This document shows positions 23,208-35,174 of a DNA stretch of 64,000 nucleotides, piece by piece (the first letter of the stretch is position 1; each line of letters begins with the position of its first letter). Origin of the DNA: Cylicocyclus nassatus (lineage: Eukaryota > Nematoda > Chromadorea > Rhabditida > Strongylidae); NCBI GenBank assembly GCA_958299035.1, contig CATQJL010000112.1:50488941-50552940 (forward strand), given 5' to 3'. Under the pieces are notes generated by a model. The model did no database searches. It was not told the origin of the DNA and saw nothing but the letters and a program-made list of their open reading frames with translations. A program made the position numbers and the translations under genes.

Positions 23208-23857
23208 ATGCCTTCATACAGCGCCCGCTAGCAGCCCGTAGCAGCGCTGACAGCCCTTAGCAGCTGCTGGCAGCCGCTGGCAACCCGTAACAGCCCACAG
23301 CAGCCGCCAGCAGCCCGTAACCGCCGCTAGCCGTTCTTGTCATAGAAGCGCAAAATCATCGAATTCTTACTACTTTGCGTGCGTCTGCCTACGCTTTTCA
23401 TCTTCCATGCTTCTTTCTTCCTATTGCAGCTAATGTGCAGTTCCACTCTCACACATTTCAGAGTTATTCAAGATGAGCATTTTCTAAGGATATGATTCAC
23501 ACAGAACCGTGCATAGAAAATAAGCACTGCAACTGGACGCATTCAAAATCAGACGAATTCACACCGCGAAGAAACTTAGGCGAAATGTAGTTTAACTGCG
23601 AGAGGAAAGCTGAGCACCAATAGGATAATCGTGTAAGGCAACAAGATAATAAAAAACAATGGACACAAATATGATTTATGAGATCGCATTGCGACAAGAG
23701 GAAGCAAAAAGCGTGGAAGATGGAAAGTGGGCGGTCGCACTTAAAATATTAAGAACTTGATGATTTTGCGCTTTATGACAAAAGCGGCCAGCGGCGTCTA
23801 CGGGCTGCTGTGGGCTGCTAGCTGCTAGCGGCGGCTGCCGGCGCGGTATGAAGGCAC
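23208..23857. mobile_element. MITE with about 150-bp GC-rich TIRs (about 650 bp)
   Basis: The left arm reads TGCCTTCATACAGCGCC, then CAGC/CCGTAGCAG-type short repeats, then GCGCAAAATCATCGAATTCT. The right arm is its complement (AGAACTTGATGATTTTGCGC ... GCGCGGTATGAAGGCA). The interior is AT-rich with no convincing ORF. Target duplication is unclear. Confidence 0.65.
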
Positions 23858-24403
23858 TTTAAGACGTACCTGCAGCGATTTCGTCAGCAACATCTACGCG
23901 GCTTGGTATTTTAGACACGCGACGACATGCCAGTCTAATATACTTTGCGCCTCTCTTGAATGCATACTCACCTAGGTTCTGTACGTTGTCGCAAAACATC
24001 AAGTCTGGCACAAGCAAAGTGTGCTTAGGACCGGCTACGAAGAGTCTTTGCAGTGCCAAATTCAGTGAGTGGAATCTCGTAAGGTATGCCTTAGGCCTAA
24101 GACAGATTTTGAGCATAAATTGGCTGCATGCACTTTTCTTGGGTAAGGTCTGACCTTGGAAACTTGAGGGTGCTTTGGCATATAAAGTTGATCAGGGTAG
24201 TAAGGGTGAGCGTAGCGTAGTTTACTTAAACTTTGCATCAAAAGCGCTAGAAAGCATGTCTAGACCGGGATGCAGTGATAGTAATGGGATCACCTCTCAT
24301 TTTTGAAGTCATTCATCTTCCTACAAATTCAATGAAAACATTGCAAATTGTGCTGGGGATTGATATGGCACTGCTGAACGTGTTTATAGCAGAAAGCAGC
24401 TGG

Positions 24404-24675
24404 CAAACCCGACTCCGCCCGGCCCTGTCAATAATATATTTATTTTATTCAGCATGTTCACTTACCCCCTGTGCCAATTCCCAGCCCTGTAGGTCGAACA
24501 TTGCAGAAATCGATAAAGTCGATATCGATCGGTAACGAAAACTAGTCTACGACACCACCGCCCCGAGTATGTGTGCAAAGTTTGGTCCGGAACGGTTCAA
24601 AAATAAAATTTTCTATTCGGAGCTACGTACAGACAGACAACACACAAACAGACATTCAGCTTTATATATATATAC
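24404..24675. mobile_element. solo right arm of the foldback element
   Basis: It runs from CAGCATGTTCACTTACCCCC through CAGCCCTGTAGGTCGAA, GATATCGATCGGTAACGAAA, GTGCAAAGTTTGGTCCGGAA and CAGACATTCAGC to a TTTATATATATATACG end. The gene-free order matches the right arm at 6850-12182. The left arm and central hairpin are missing. Confidence 0.65.
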
Positions 24676-25240
24676 GAAGATTAGTGAAAGCTCAGGATAT
24701 CGAAATCTTCGATGAACCACTGCTCGCGAGTTAGGGATTATCGAAAAAATCACAATCTTCAGATTTCATTTCCCCTGTCGAAAACATACTGGTGCACTCG
24801 ACTCTGCAGTTGTTAAAAGCACCGCCCACCTTAAGGCCCACATGCACGTATAAGACGCGGGGAGGAGAGGGATCTGAGAGAGACGCGTCATAGCTTGCTA
24901 CTCCAAATATCCTTCTTCTTCTTTCTCTGTATGGCTTATGAAGGTTTCCATACCTCGATACCTCCTCATAATGGATGCCAAGTGACTGCCATACAAGATC
25001 AAATTTGCACTGATTTGGGGATCCCTGAGGATTCCCAGGGGATTACCTTTCATTTTCAAACTCATATCTTTCTAAGAACTCAATGAAAACGCGGTAAGGT
25101 TGTACTGAGGATATACTATACTATGCTGAGCATAATTTCTACAGGAGAAATGGAATACGGAAATTGTGAACTTTCATAATTCCTAGCTCGCGAACAGAGA
25201 GTTTCATCCAAAATTTCGATATCTTGACATTTCACTTAAA

Positions 25241-25400
25241 GGCTGTTTCATGACGAGGGCGCAGAAGCAGTATTAGTTAAGCGGGCGCGAACGCGACGCG
25301 CGTGTATCCTCACCACTGTAAATCCTGCGCCTCATGCGCTCTGCGGCGAATAAAGCCGCGTTCGCGCCCAAAGATATTATGCCTTCGTCATGCAGCAGCC
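25241..25400. mobile_element. small GC-rich MITE (160 bp)
   Basis: GGCTGTTTCATGACGAGGGC at 25241 is complementary to the right end GCCTTCGTCATGCAGCAGCC ending at 25400. GGGCGCGAACGCG inside the left arm pairs with CGCGTTCGCGCCC in the right arm. No ORF. Confidence 0.65.
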
Positions 25401-25886
25401 TATACTATAAGCATGTATAGCAGTGCCGTAGTAGATCCTCAATGTATTTTACTGCGCTTGCATTATGTTTAAGAAAGCTGAGATTGAAAATGAGAGGTCT
25501 TCAGGGGATTTCAGTGAAAATCTAATCTTGTATGGCAGTACCCTGGCAACCATTATGATCAGGTATGTATCAGGGTATGAGAACCTTCATAACCCAGATA
25601 GAGAAAGAAGAAGAAAGATACCTAGAGTAGTGAGATATCATGCGTCCCTCAGATCCCCTCCCCTCCCCGCGGGGATGTACGCGCATACTCTTGAGCTTCT
25701 AGCAGCATATGATAGTTCGTTATCTATCAAGCCAATGCTTAGGTCCCGACGCCAATTGTCGTTCGGGCCGCCCTCCCCATCCATGCCCGTCCATTTGTGC
25801 GCTCGGTGTTTTCGTGCGAATTCTCGACTCATATTCGGAATCAGGGACATGAGAAGTCAAGAATTTGGATGGACGGTGGCGTTTGA

Positions 25887-26278
25887 AGGCAGCAGCTGCC
25901 AAAACCGAACATTCGGAAATTTTGACATGGAAGGTTGCTTGCACCCCAGACATGGAGAAGAGCAGGTCCGAGCGCATAGCATGCTGCCTTTGCCTGAGAA
26001 CCGCCCCTAAACCCGTTACGCGCAAGCAATTCTATTACGCGCTGATGAGCTTGCGATTCTCCCCGACCCGTTACGGCAAGTGGCAATGTTATGACTGCGA
26101 GGGTTCTGCAATGATTCTGCCTCTCTAACCATGGCGGAACGTGCTCAAATTCAAAATGGGAGGCCTTGAGAAATGGTGATTTTGCACTTTCGCGCTCCCG
26201 GTGGGTTTTCGGAATCAGCGCTTTGAATTACCTCAGGTAAGCAAAAAAATTTTAAATCGAGAATTCGAGCCGCTGCCT
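25887..26278. mobile_element. MITE of the AGGCAG family (392 bp)
   Basis: The left end is AGGCAGCAGCTGCC after TTGA; the right end is CGAGCCGCTGCCT followed by TCAA. The interior is not clearly related to the 12376 or 17639 copies, so it is either an older member or a different sub-family. ORFs crossing it on both strands show no known domain. Confidence 0.5.
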
Positions 26279-26389
26279 TCAAGCTCTCTACTGTCCTTCA
26301 CTAAGAACAAGGAACAAGCGAGAATTTTACAAGCCAAATTTTCCAGCTTTTTATATGATCCCTTACAAGGGAAAGAGGTCAGTCGAAGT

Positions 26390-26810
26390 GGCCTTTTGCG
26401 ATGAACTTGTATATCAATGTAGGTCATAAGACTCTGATTCCAAACCTGTCTTCTTTATCTGCTGCGCGTTCCTGCACAAGAAGTTATGAGCGTTTATTGG
26501 AGAGAAAAAATTGTGTGCAAATAATATAAAAACAGTAGTAACATTATTACTAGCGCTTAAATGGACCAGTGGTAATCTTTCCAACACTATATAAAATAAA
26601 TACTCTAAGGTGAGATATATCCACACTCCGGCTGTCGCATTCAAGTGCTGGGAAAACTTTAGCCAATGTTTTTACCCCAGAAAAACACTCATTTTTTGCT
26701 CCTTCAAACGCTCATTACTCCTCCTCCAAGAACGCGCCGCAAATAAGGAAGATAGATTTGGAATCAGCGTTTTATGCCCTCCACCATGGTGTTCAATTCA
26801 TCTCAAAAAG
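26390..26810. repeat. inverted-repeat family 2, copy 1
   Basis: The left arm carries CTGATTCCAAACCTGTCTTC, TTTATCTGCTGCGCGTTCC and GTTATGAGCGTTT. The right arm, in complement, carries CTGATTCCAAATCTATCTTC, TTATTTGCGGCGCGTTC and GTAATGAGCGTTT. A related inverted pair is present at 62940-63400. This is probably a foldback-type element. Confidence 0.55.
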
Positions 26811-27004
26811 CCACTTCGACCAACCATCCTTCCCTTGTTAGTGGTTTCCGGCGGTCAAAAAGTCTTTTCATTAAAGTCAGTTTTTTTCTTGATAGTTAGT
26901 AAAGACAACCCCGGTATTATCTCACTTAACAGTGCTAACAAGGGAAGGGTATCAACCAGGGTCAAGCGTTTCGATGCGATCCGGGACTTATTGACCTTAT
27001 TTAA

Positions 27005-27120
27005 GACCCCCCCCCGTGAAAGTACCCATCTGAACGACCCCCCTGCTCCGCCCTTCCCCCCCCCCTACCCTCCCCCATTTATCCCCCTTACCTCCCCTGC
27101 CCACATTCCCCGTTGTAACC
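27005..27120. repeat. C-rich low-complexity tract
   Basis: Runs such as CCCCCCCCCGTG and CCCCCCCCCTACCCTCCCCC lie between AT-rich flanks. The proline-rich and glycine-rich ORFs here are products of the tract. Confidence 0.6.
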
Positions 27121-27589
27121 TGCAAACGATTGTCAACCTCAAAAAACAAAAAACACCTGCGTGAGAACTTTAGTAAGGTTTCGGAAGCAGAATTTCTAAG
27201 CCAATGGGTGCGCCCAGCATCTCTAGCACATATACACACCTTCACTAATGTTTGAGATTCTGCAAGTTTACTTTTGAATTTTCAGGCATACTACAGGCCA
27301 GCAAATTCGACTCCCGTAGGCGACACAAATTTTTGCACGGAGAAAAAATGACATTCTTGGACTACAAAAGATGTTTTCGGCTAAGAAGCTTTCTTCCTAC
27401 CTTTTTCACAGTTTTTTTCGCGAAAAAACCCCTTGAGCGCCGTCCAGAACTACGTCAAAAACATGCATGAGCACGGTAGTTTGAAAATTCGTAAGTAAGG
27501 CCAGGAAAAGAGTGAAAGGCTACAAAGAACAGATTCTGTATCATAGTGCTCAGAATATCCATAGAAAAAGTTTCAGCTCTTAAGGAGCA

Positions 27590-27975
27590 GTAAGCTCGAA
27601 AAAATTTAGATGCGACTCTCGCAAATTCAGACGCGATACCAAAAAGCAAAAAAAACTGGGATTTTTTTACCAGAGAAGTTATAAAACAGCCTGCAATTTT
27701 TATAGAGGAAAGTAGAAGGATGGCCTCATATTACAGCAGAATTGCAGCCAACAAGCTTCAATAGCCCGAAGAAATTTAGATGCGACTCTCGCAAATTTAG
27801 ACGCGATTCTAAGAAGCAAAACTGGGATTTTTGAGCTTAAAATTTTGTAACTTACCAGGAAAGATATAAAACAGTCTGCAATTTTTATAAGGGAAAGTAA
27901 AAGGATGGCCTCATATTACAGCAGAATTGCAGCCAACAAGCTTCAATAGCCCGAAGAAATTTAGATGCGACCCAG
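27590..27975 (+). repeat. tandem repeat, period about 175-185 bp, just over two units
   Basis: AAATTTAGATGCGACTCTCG occurs near 27602, 27776 and (shortened) 27958. GGATGGCCTCATATTACAGC occurs at 27718 and 27903. The repeat unit is unrelated by eye to the large satellite that follows at 28483, although the unit length is similar. Confidence 0.65.
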
Positions 27976-28010
27976 ATACGACCCCCCTTACCTAATTTTT
28001 TGCTACCATA

Positions 28011-28325
28011 CATCTTATATATAAAGCTGAATGTCTGTTTGTCTGTATGTATGTATGTTTGTATGTCTGTGTGTACGTATGTTCCGAATAGAAAATTCCA
28101 TTTCTGAACCGATCCGGACCAAACTTGGCACACATACACTTCGGACCCCGGCGGGTGTCATAGGCTACTTTTCGTCATCGATCGATATCAATTTTATCGA
28201 TTTTTTGCAAAATTTGAGCTACGGGGCTGGGAGTTGGCACAGGGGGGTAATCGAGCATGCTGATCACCCCCGTGGGGATGATCAGCATGCTCGATTACAC
28301 CCCCCTGCCAAATTCCAGCCCCCTA
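28011..28325. mobile_element. foldback element, left arm and central hairpin (right arm truncated)
   Basis: It starts ATCTTATATATAAAGCTGAA, then a TCTGTTTGTCTGTATGTATG microsatellite. The arm core follows (GAAAATTCCATTTCTGAACC, CCAAACTTGGCACACATACA, ATCGATCGAT, TTTTATCGATTTTTTGCAAA, GAGCTACGGGGCTGGGA). The hairpin ATCGAGCATGCTGATCA...TGATCAGCATGCTCGAT lies at about 28248-28300. The right arm stops after about 25 bases at CCAGCCCCCTA. Confidence 0.75.
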
Positions 28326-31300
28326 CTGGCCATTTTGCATAATAGTTTGATATGATATCTGAACATTGCCAACTCTCCTTAGAATAGTTGTCAGAACTGA
28401 ACTGTCAGAATTGTCAGAACTTTTGTGAAATGTTGACGAAACCCTTAATCCGAAGAGCAATAGAGCAGCAAAAAGCAGCACAGCCTTTGCTCTCGGAACG
28501 AAGACCCAGCATGGAAGCTGTGGTCTCGTTGGTTGAGCTCCGGCAGGCCTTCTATGTGGCTGACTAGTTTTTGGAACGAAAAGTTTTGTTTTCCCCCACA
28601 ATTTCCACCAAACCGGTATAAATTTCGATTTCGACAAAATTTCAACCACAGAAAATACCTTTGCTCCCGCAATGAAGACACAGCATGGAAGAAGTGGTCT
28701 TGTGTTTGAGCTCCGGCAGGCCTTCTATGTGGCTGACCAGTTTTTGGGCACAGAAAATACCTTTGCTCCCGCAATGAAGACACGGCATGGAAGAAGTGGT
28801 CTTGTGTTTGAGCTCCGGCAGGCCTTCTATGTGGCTGACTAGTTTTTGGAACGAAAAGTTTTGTTTTCCCCCCCATTTTCCACCAAAAACGGTAAAAATC
28901 TCGATTTCGACAAAAATTCAGCCACAGAAAATACCTTTGCTTCCGCAATGAAGTTACAGCATGGAAGAAGTGGTCTTGTGTTTGAGCTCCGGCATGCCTT
29001 CTATGTAGCTGACCAGTTTTTGGAAAAAGTTTTGTTTTCCCCCACAATTTCCACCAAAACCGGTAAAAAATCTCGATTACGACAGAACTTCAGCCACAGA
29101 AAATACCTTTGCTCTCGCAATGAAGACACAGCATGGAAGCTGTGGTCTCGCTGGTTGAGCTCCGGCAGGCCTTCTATGTGGCTGACCAGTTTTTGGAACG
29201 AAAAGTTTTGTTAAACGGTAAAAATCTCGATTTCGACAGAATTTCAGCCACAGAAAATACCTTTGCTCTCGCAATGAAGACACAGCATGGAAGCTGTGGT
29301 CTCGTGCTTGCTCCGGCAGGCCTCTATGTAGCTGACCAGTTTTTGGAACGAAAAGTTTTGTTTTCCCCCACAATTTTCAAAAAAACCGGCAAAAATCTCG
29401 ATTTCGACAGAACTTCAGCCACAGAAAATACCTTTGCTCTCACAATAAAGACACAGCATGGAAGCAGTGGTCTCGATTTTTGAGCTCCGGCAGGCCTTCT
29501 ATGTGGCTGAGCAGTTTTTGGGCACAGAAAATACCTTTGCTCTCGGAATGAAGACCCAGCATGGAAGCTGTGGTCTCGCTGGTCGAGCTCCGGCAGGCCT
29601 TTTATGTGGCTGACTAGTTTTTGGAACGAAAAGTTCTGTTTTCCCCCCATTTTCCACCAAAAACGGTAAAAATCTCGATTTTGACAAAATTTCAGCCACA
29701 GAAAATACCTTTGCTTCCGCAATGAAGTTACAGCATGGAAGAAGTGGTCTTGTGTTTGAGCTCTGGCAGGCCTTCTATGTAGCTGACCAGTTTTTGGAAC
29801 GAAAAGTTTTGTTAAACGGTAAAAATCTCGATTTCGACAAAATTCAGCCACAGAAAATACCTTTGCTCCCGGAATGAAGAATGAGCATGGAAGCTGTGGT
29901 CTCGTGTTTGCTCCGGCAGGCCTCTATGTAGCTGACCAGTTTTTGGAAAAAGTTTTATTTTCCCCCACAATTTCCACCAAACCGGTATAAATTTCGATTT
30001 CGACAAAATTTCAACCACAGAAAATACCTTTGCTCCCGCAATGAAGACACAGCATGGAAGCTGTGGTCTCGCTGGTTGAGCTCCGGCAGGCCTTCTATGT
30101 GGCTGACCAGTTTTTGGGCACAGAAAATACCTTTGCTCCCGGAATGAAGACCCAGCATGGACGCTGTGGTCTCGCTGGTTGAGCTCCGGCAGGCCTTCTA
30201 TGTGGCTGACTAGTTTTTGGAACGAAAAGTTTTGTTTTCCCCCCATTTTCCACCAAAAACGGTAAAAATCTCGATTTCGACAAAAATTCAGCCACTGGAA
30301 GAAGTGGTCTTTGTGTTTGAGCTCCGGCAGGCCTTCTATGTAGCTGACCAGTTTTTGGAAAAAGTTTTGTTTTCCCCCACAATTTCCACCAAAACCGGTA
30401 AAAAATCTCGATTACGACAGAACTTCAGCCACAGAAAATACCTTTGCTCTCGCAATGAAGACACAGCATGGAAGCTGTGGTCTCGCTGGTTGAGCTCCGG
30501 CAGGCCTTCTATGTGGCTGACCAGTTTTTGGAACGAAAAGTTTTGTTAAACGGTAAAAATCTCGATTTCGACAGAATTTCAGCCACAGAAAATACCTTTG
30601 CTCTCGCAATGAAGACACAGCATGGAAGCTGTGGTCTCGTGCTTGCTCCGGCAGGCCTCTATGTAGCTGACCAGTTTTTGGAACGAAAAGTTTTGTTTTC
30701 CCCCACAATTTTCAAAAAAAACCGGCAAAAATCTCGATTTCGACAGAACTTCAGCCACAGAAAATACCTTTGCTCTCACAATAAAGACACAGCATGGAAG
30801 CAGTGGTCTCGATTTTTGAGCTCCGGCAGGCCTTCTATGTGGCTGAGCAGTTTTTGGGCACAGAAAATACCTTTGCTCCCGGAATGAAGACCCAGCATGG
30901 AAGCTGTGGTCTCGCTGGTCGAGCTCCGGCAGGCCTTTTATGTGGCTGACTAGTTTTTGGAACGAAAAGTTTTGTTTTCCCCCCATTTTCCACCAAAAAC
31001 GGTAAAAATCTCGATTTCGACGAAAATTCAGCCACAGAAAATACCTTTGCTTCCGCAATGAAGTTACAGCATGGAAGAAGTGGTCTTGTGTTTGAGCTCC
31101 GGCAGGCCTTCTATGTAGCTGACCAGTTTTTGGAAAAAGTTTTGTTTTCCCCCACAATTTCCACCAAAACCGGTAAAAAATCTCGATTTTGACAGAACTT
31201 CAGCCACAGAAAATACCTTTGCTCTCGCAATGAAGACACAGCATGGAAGCTGTGGTCTCGCTGGTTGAGCTTCGGCAGGCCTTCTATGTGGCTGACCAGT

Positions 31301-31904
31301 TTTTGGAACGAAAAGTTTTGTTAAACGGTAAAAATCTCGATTTCGACAGAATTTCAACCACAGAAAATAACTTTGCTCTCGCAATGAAGACACAGCATGG
31401 AAGCTGTGGTCTCGTGTTTGCTCCGGCAGGCCTCTATGTAGCTGACCAGTTTTTGGAACGAAAAGTTTTGTTTTCCCCCACAATTTTCAAAAAAACCGGC
31501 AAAAATCTCGATTTCGACAGAATTTCAGCCACAGAAAATACCTTTGCTCTCGCAATAAAGACACAGCGCGGAAGCAGTGGTCTCGCTGGTCGAGCTCCGG
31601 CAGGCCTTTTATGTGGCTGACTAGTTTTTGGAACGAAAAGTTTTGTTTTCCCCCCATTTTCCACCAAAAACGGTAAAAATCTCGATTTTGACAAAATTTC
31701 AGCCACAGAAAATACCTTTGCTTCCGCAATGAAGTTACAGCATGGAAGAAGTGGTCTTGTGTTTGAGCTCCGGCAGGCCTTCTATGTAGCTGACCAGTTT
31801 TTGGAACGAAAAGTTTTGTTAAACGGTAAAAATCTCGATTTCGACAAAATTCAGCCACAGAAAATACCTTTGCTCCCGGAATGAAGAATGAGCATGGAAG
31901 CTGT

Positions 31905-31929
31905 AAGCAGTGGTATCAACGCAGAGTAC
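31905..31929 (+). other. SMART/template-switch cDNA adapter sequence
   Basis: The 25 bases begin AAGCAGTGGTATCAACGCAG and end AGTAC, identical to the commonly used SMART PCR primer/adapter. They replace exactly 25 bases of a satellite monomer. The neighbouring copy 821 bases on has ordinary satellite sequence at the corresponding position (32726-32750). This is non-genomic sequence embedded in the assembly. Confidence 0.93.
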
Positions 31930-33983
31930 TCTATGTAGCTGACCAGTTTTTGGAACGAAAAGTTTTGTTTTCCCCCACAATTTTCAAAAAAACCGGCAAA
32001 AATCTCGATTTCGACAGAACTTCAGCCACAGAAAATACCTTTGCTCTCGCAATAAAGACACAACATGGAAGAAGTGGTCTTGTGTTTGAGCTCCGGCAGG
32101 CCTTCTATGTAGCTGACCAGTTTTTGGAACGAAAAGTTTTGTTAAACGGTAAAAATCTCGATTTCGACAGAATTTCAACCACAGAAAATAACTTTGCTCT
32201 CGCAATGAAGACACAGCATGGAAGCTGTGGTCTCGTGTTTGCTCCGGCAGGCCTCTATGTAGCTGACCAGTTTTTGGAACGAAAAGTTTTGTTTTCCCCC
32301 ACAATTTTCAAAAAAACCGGCAAAAATCTCGATTTCGACAGAATTTCAGCCACAGAAAATACCTTTGCTCTCGCAATAAAGACACAGCGCGGAAGCAGTG
32401 GTCTCGCTGGTCGAGCTCCGGCAGGCCTTTTATGTGGCTGACTAGTTTTTGGAACGAAAAGTTTTGTTTTCCCCCCATTTTCCACCAAAAACGGTAAAAA
32501 TCTCGATTTTGACAAAATTTCAGCCACAGAAAATACCTTTGCTTCCGCAATGAAGTTACAGCATGGAAGAAGTGGTCTTGTGTTTGAGCTCCGGCAGGCC
32601 TTCTATGTAGCTGACCAGTTTTTGGAACGAAAAGTTTTGTTAAACGGTAAAAATCTCGATTTCGACAAAATTCAGCCACAGAAAATACCTTTGCTCCCGG
32701 AATGAAGAATGAGCATGGAAGCTGTGGTCTCGTGTTTGCTCCGGCAGGCCTCTATGTAGCTGACCAGTTTTTGGAACGAAAAGTTTTGTTTTCCCCCACA
32801 ATTTTCAAAAAAACCGGCAAAAATCTCGATTTCGACAGAACTTCAGCCACAGAAAATACCTTTGCTCTCGCAATAAAGACACAGCATGGAAGAAGTGGTC
32901 TTGTGTTTGAGCTCCGGCAGGCCTTCTATGTAGCTGACCAGTTTTTGGAACGAAAAGTTTTGTTAAACGGTAAAAATCTCGATTTCGACAAAATTCAGCC
33001 ACAGAAAATACCTTTGCTCCTGGAATGAAGAACCAGCATGGAAGCTGTGGTCTCGCTGGTCGAGCTCCGGCAGGCCTTTTATGTGGCTGACTAGTTTTTG
33101 GAACAAAAAGTTTTGTTTTCCCCCCATTTTCCACCAAAAACGGTAAAAATCTCGATTTTGACAAAATTTCAGCCACAGAAAATACCTTTGCTTCCGCAAT
33201 GAAGTTACAGCATGGAAAAAGTGGTCTTGTGTTTGAGCTCCGGCAGGCCTTCTATGTGGCTGACCAGTTTTTGGGCACAGAAAATACCTTTGCTCCCGGA
33301 ATGAAGACCCAGCATGGACGCTGTGGTCTCGCTGGTTGAGCTCCGGCAGGCCTTCTATGTGGCTGACTAGTTTTTGGAACGAAAAGTTTTGTTTTCCCCC
33401 CATTTTCCACCAAAAACGGTAAAAATCTCGATTTCGACAAAAATTCAGCCACAGAAAATACCTTTGCTTCCGCAATAAAGTTACAGCATGGAAGAAGTGG
33501 TCTTGTGTTTGAGCTCCGGCAGGCCTTCTATGTAGCTGACCAGTTTTTGGAAAAAGTTTTGTTTTCCCCCACAATTTCCACCAAAACCGGTAAAAAATCT
33601 CGATTACGACAGAACTTCAGCCACAGAAAATACCTTTGCTCTCGCAATGAAGACACAGCATGGAAGCTGTGGTCTCGCTGGTCGAGCTCCGGCAGGCCTT
33701 TTATGTGGCTGACTAGTTTTTGGAACAAAAAGTTTTGTTTTCCCCCCATTTTCCACCAAAAACGGTAAAAATCTCGATTTTGACAAAATTTCAGCCACGG
33801 AAAATACCTTTGCTTCCGCAATGAAGTTACAGCATGGAAGAAGTGGTCTTGTGTTTGAGCTCCGGCAGGCCTTCTATGTGGCTGACTAGTTTTTGGAACG
33901 AAAAGTTTTGTTTTCCCCCACAATTTCCACCAAAACCGGTAAAAATCTCGATTTCGACAGAGCTTCAGCCACAGAAAATACCT

Positions 33984-34008
33984 AAGCAGTGGTATCAACG
34001 CAGAGTAC
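33984..34008 (+). other. SMART/template-switch cDNA adapter sequence, second copy
   Basis: The same 25 bases interrupt a satellite monomer after AGAAAATACCT. Comparison with the uninterrupted equivalent near 40600 shows that about 26 bases of monomer were replaced. It lies about 250 bases upstream of the first mariner/satellite junction. Confidence 0.93.
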
Positions 34009-34257
34009 TGAAGCAGTGGTCTCGCTGGTAGAGCTTCGGCAGGCCTTCTATGTGGCTGACCAGTTTTTGGGCACAGAAAATACCTTTGCTCCCGGAATGA
34101 AGACCCAGCATGGAAGCTGTGGTCTCGCTGGTCGAGCTCCGGCAGGCCTTTTATGTGGCTGACTAGTTTTTGGAACGAAAAGTTTTGTTTTCCCCCCCAT
34201 TTTCCACCAAAAACGGTAAAAATCTCGATTTTGACAAAATTTCAGCCACAGAAAATA

Positions 34258-35174
34258 TTAGGTTGTTGCAAAAATAATGTCCGTTTTGCAAGTTCACTTT
34301 GGAGGGCTATAACTTCGTTCAGTCTTCATATTTTTGAATGCAGTCAAGACCTTCAGAAACAGCATACCTTTCGTAATTTTGCGCGCGCCTGCTCATACTG
34401 ATATCGCAGTTGGGAAGAAAACCACGCGTCAAAAAGCTAAAAGTTTTTCTTTCGAAAACCTCTTCTTTAAGAGCTTACAACTCCCTTCAAGTTTTGTTCG
34501 TATGGCTGGCAATCAGCTTATTTTGTAGCAGAGACCAAGAGTTTACGGGGGTATAGAATAGACTCCGACGAAAGAGTTCTGCGAAAAGAAAAGACAAAAA
34601 TTCAAAAAAGTTCACTTTTCTAAGCCTACTTGTTGTAGGCTTATAAGTGTCAAATTGGAAAAATTTGAAATTTTTCGCGCAGTGAATAGCTGAGTTTCTC
34701 TTCAAATATTGTAGTTGAGGTGTGCTAATCTCACGTTTACAGAAATGGGTGAAGCTTTGGCGATTGCCTTAATTATGAGAAATTTCTGATCCATAGAATG
34801 TCAGCAGTGGTATCTCTTTCGAGGCGTCCATTTCTCAGTCCAGATATCTCCAAAACTCCACATAAGCACGCTGTAGGTAAATAATCTTCATCCAATAAAA
34901 ATGCTATGTTTTCAGAAGAATTCGTTCATTTGCGCCTGAATTGTGGCCACGGAAACTCAAGCATCGAAATTTCAATTTTGAGTGCAGTTATGCGAGGTGC
35001 TGGTGAAATTCTCACAGATGAGGATAGCAGCCTATTTCCACCATCGTTAGAAAGTACATGAAGAGGGCTTTCCAATGATATGCAAATTCTATATCGAAAA
35101 AGAAAGTTTGACGGAAAAAAAGTTGTTTGAAATATAGGTTTAGAAAAACGGACATTATTTTTGCAACAACCTAA
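34258..35174 (+). mobile_element. non-autonomous mariner-type element, copy 1 (917 bp)
   Basis: The ends are TTAGGTTGTTGCAAAAATAA (TIR about 31 bp, inner part TGTCCGTTTT) and its complement. TA flanks lie at 34256-34257 and 35175-35176. TTAGGTTG ends and the TA target are characteristic of mariner elements. The longest ORFs (72 and 64 codons) show no DDE/DDD transposase motif, so it depends on an enzyme supplied elsewhere. The insertion splits a satellite monomer at GAAAA-TA-CCTTTGC. Confidence 0.85.

Larger units (their letters stand above)
28483..34257 (+). repeat. satellite array A (174-176 bp monomer and deleted variants)
   Basis: Each monomer contains in order AGCATGGAAGCTGTGGTCTC, GAGCTCCGGCAGGCCTTCTA, GTGGCTGACCAGTTTTTGGA, ACGAAAAGTTTTGTTTTCCC, a CACCAAAA(A/C)CGGTAAAAATC box, CTCGATTTCGACAGAATTTC and AGCCACAGAAAATACCTTTG. 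Variants include a form lacking the CCCCCACAATTTCCACC segment (GTTTTGTTAAACGG) and a strongly shortened form (CAGTTTTTGGGCACAGAAAA). Many units carry GACTAG instead of GACCAG, a stop in the otherwise open frame. Direct higher-order repeats of about 1,335 bp (29077 against 30412) and 821 bp (31434 against 32255) are present. Long ORFs on both strands are by-products of a monomer length divisible by three. Confidence 0.9.

Noticed and set aside
28483..34257. CRISPR array interpretation of the regular repeats
   Set aside because: The repeat unit is a whole 174-bp monomer with no unique spacers, and the context is eukaryotic.
34800..34815. CAGCAGTGGTATCTC inside each mariner copy as a further adapter remnant
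   Set aside because: It shares 12 bases with the SMART adapter but then diverges (TCTTTCG instead of AACGCAG). It is present in every copy at the same internal position, so it is native element sequence.
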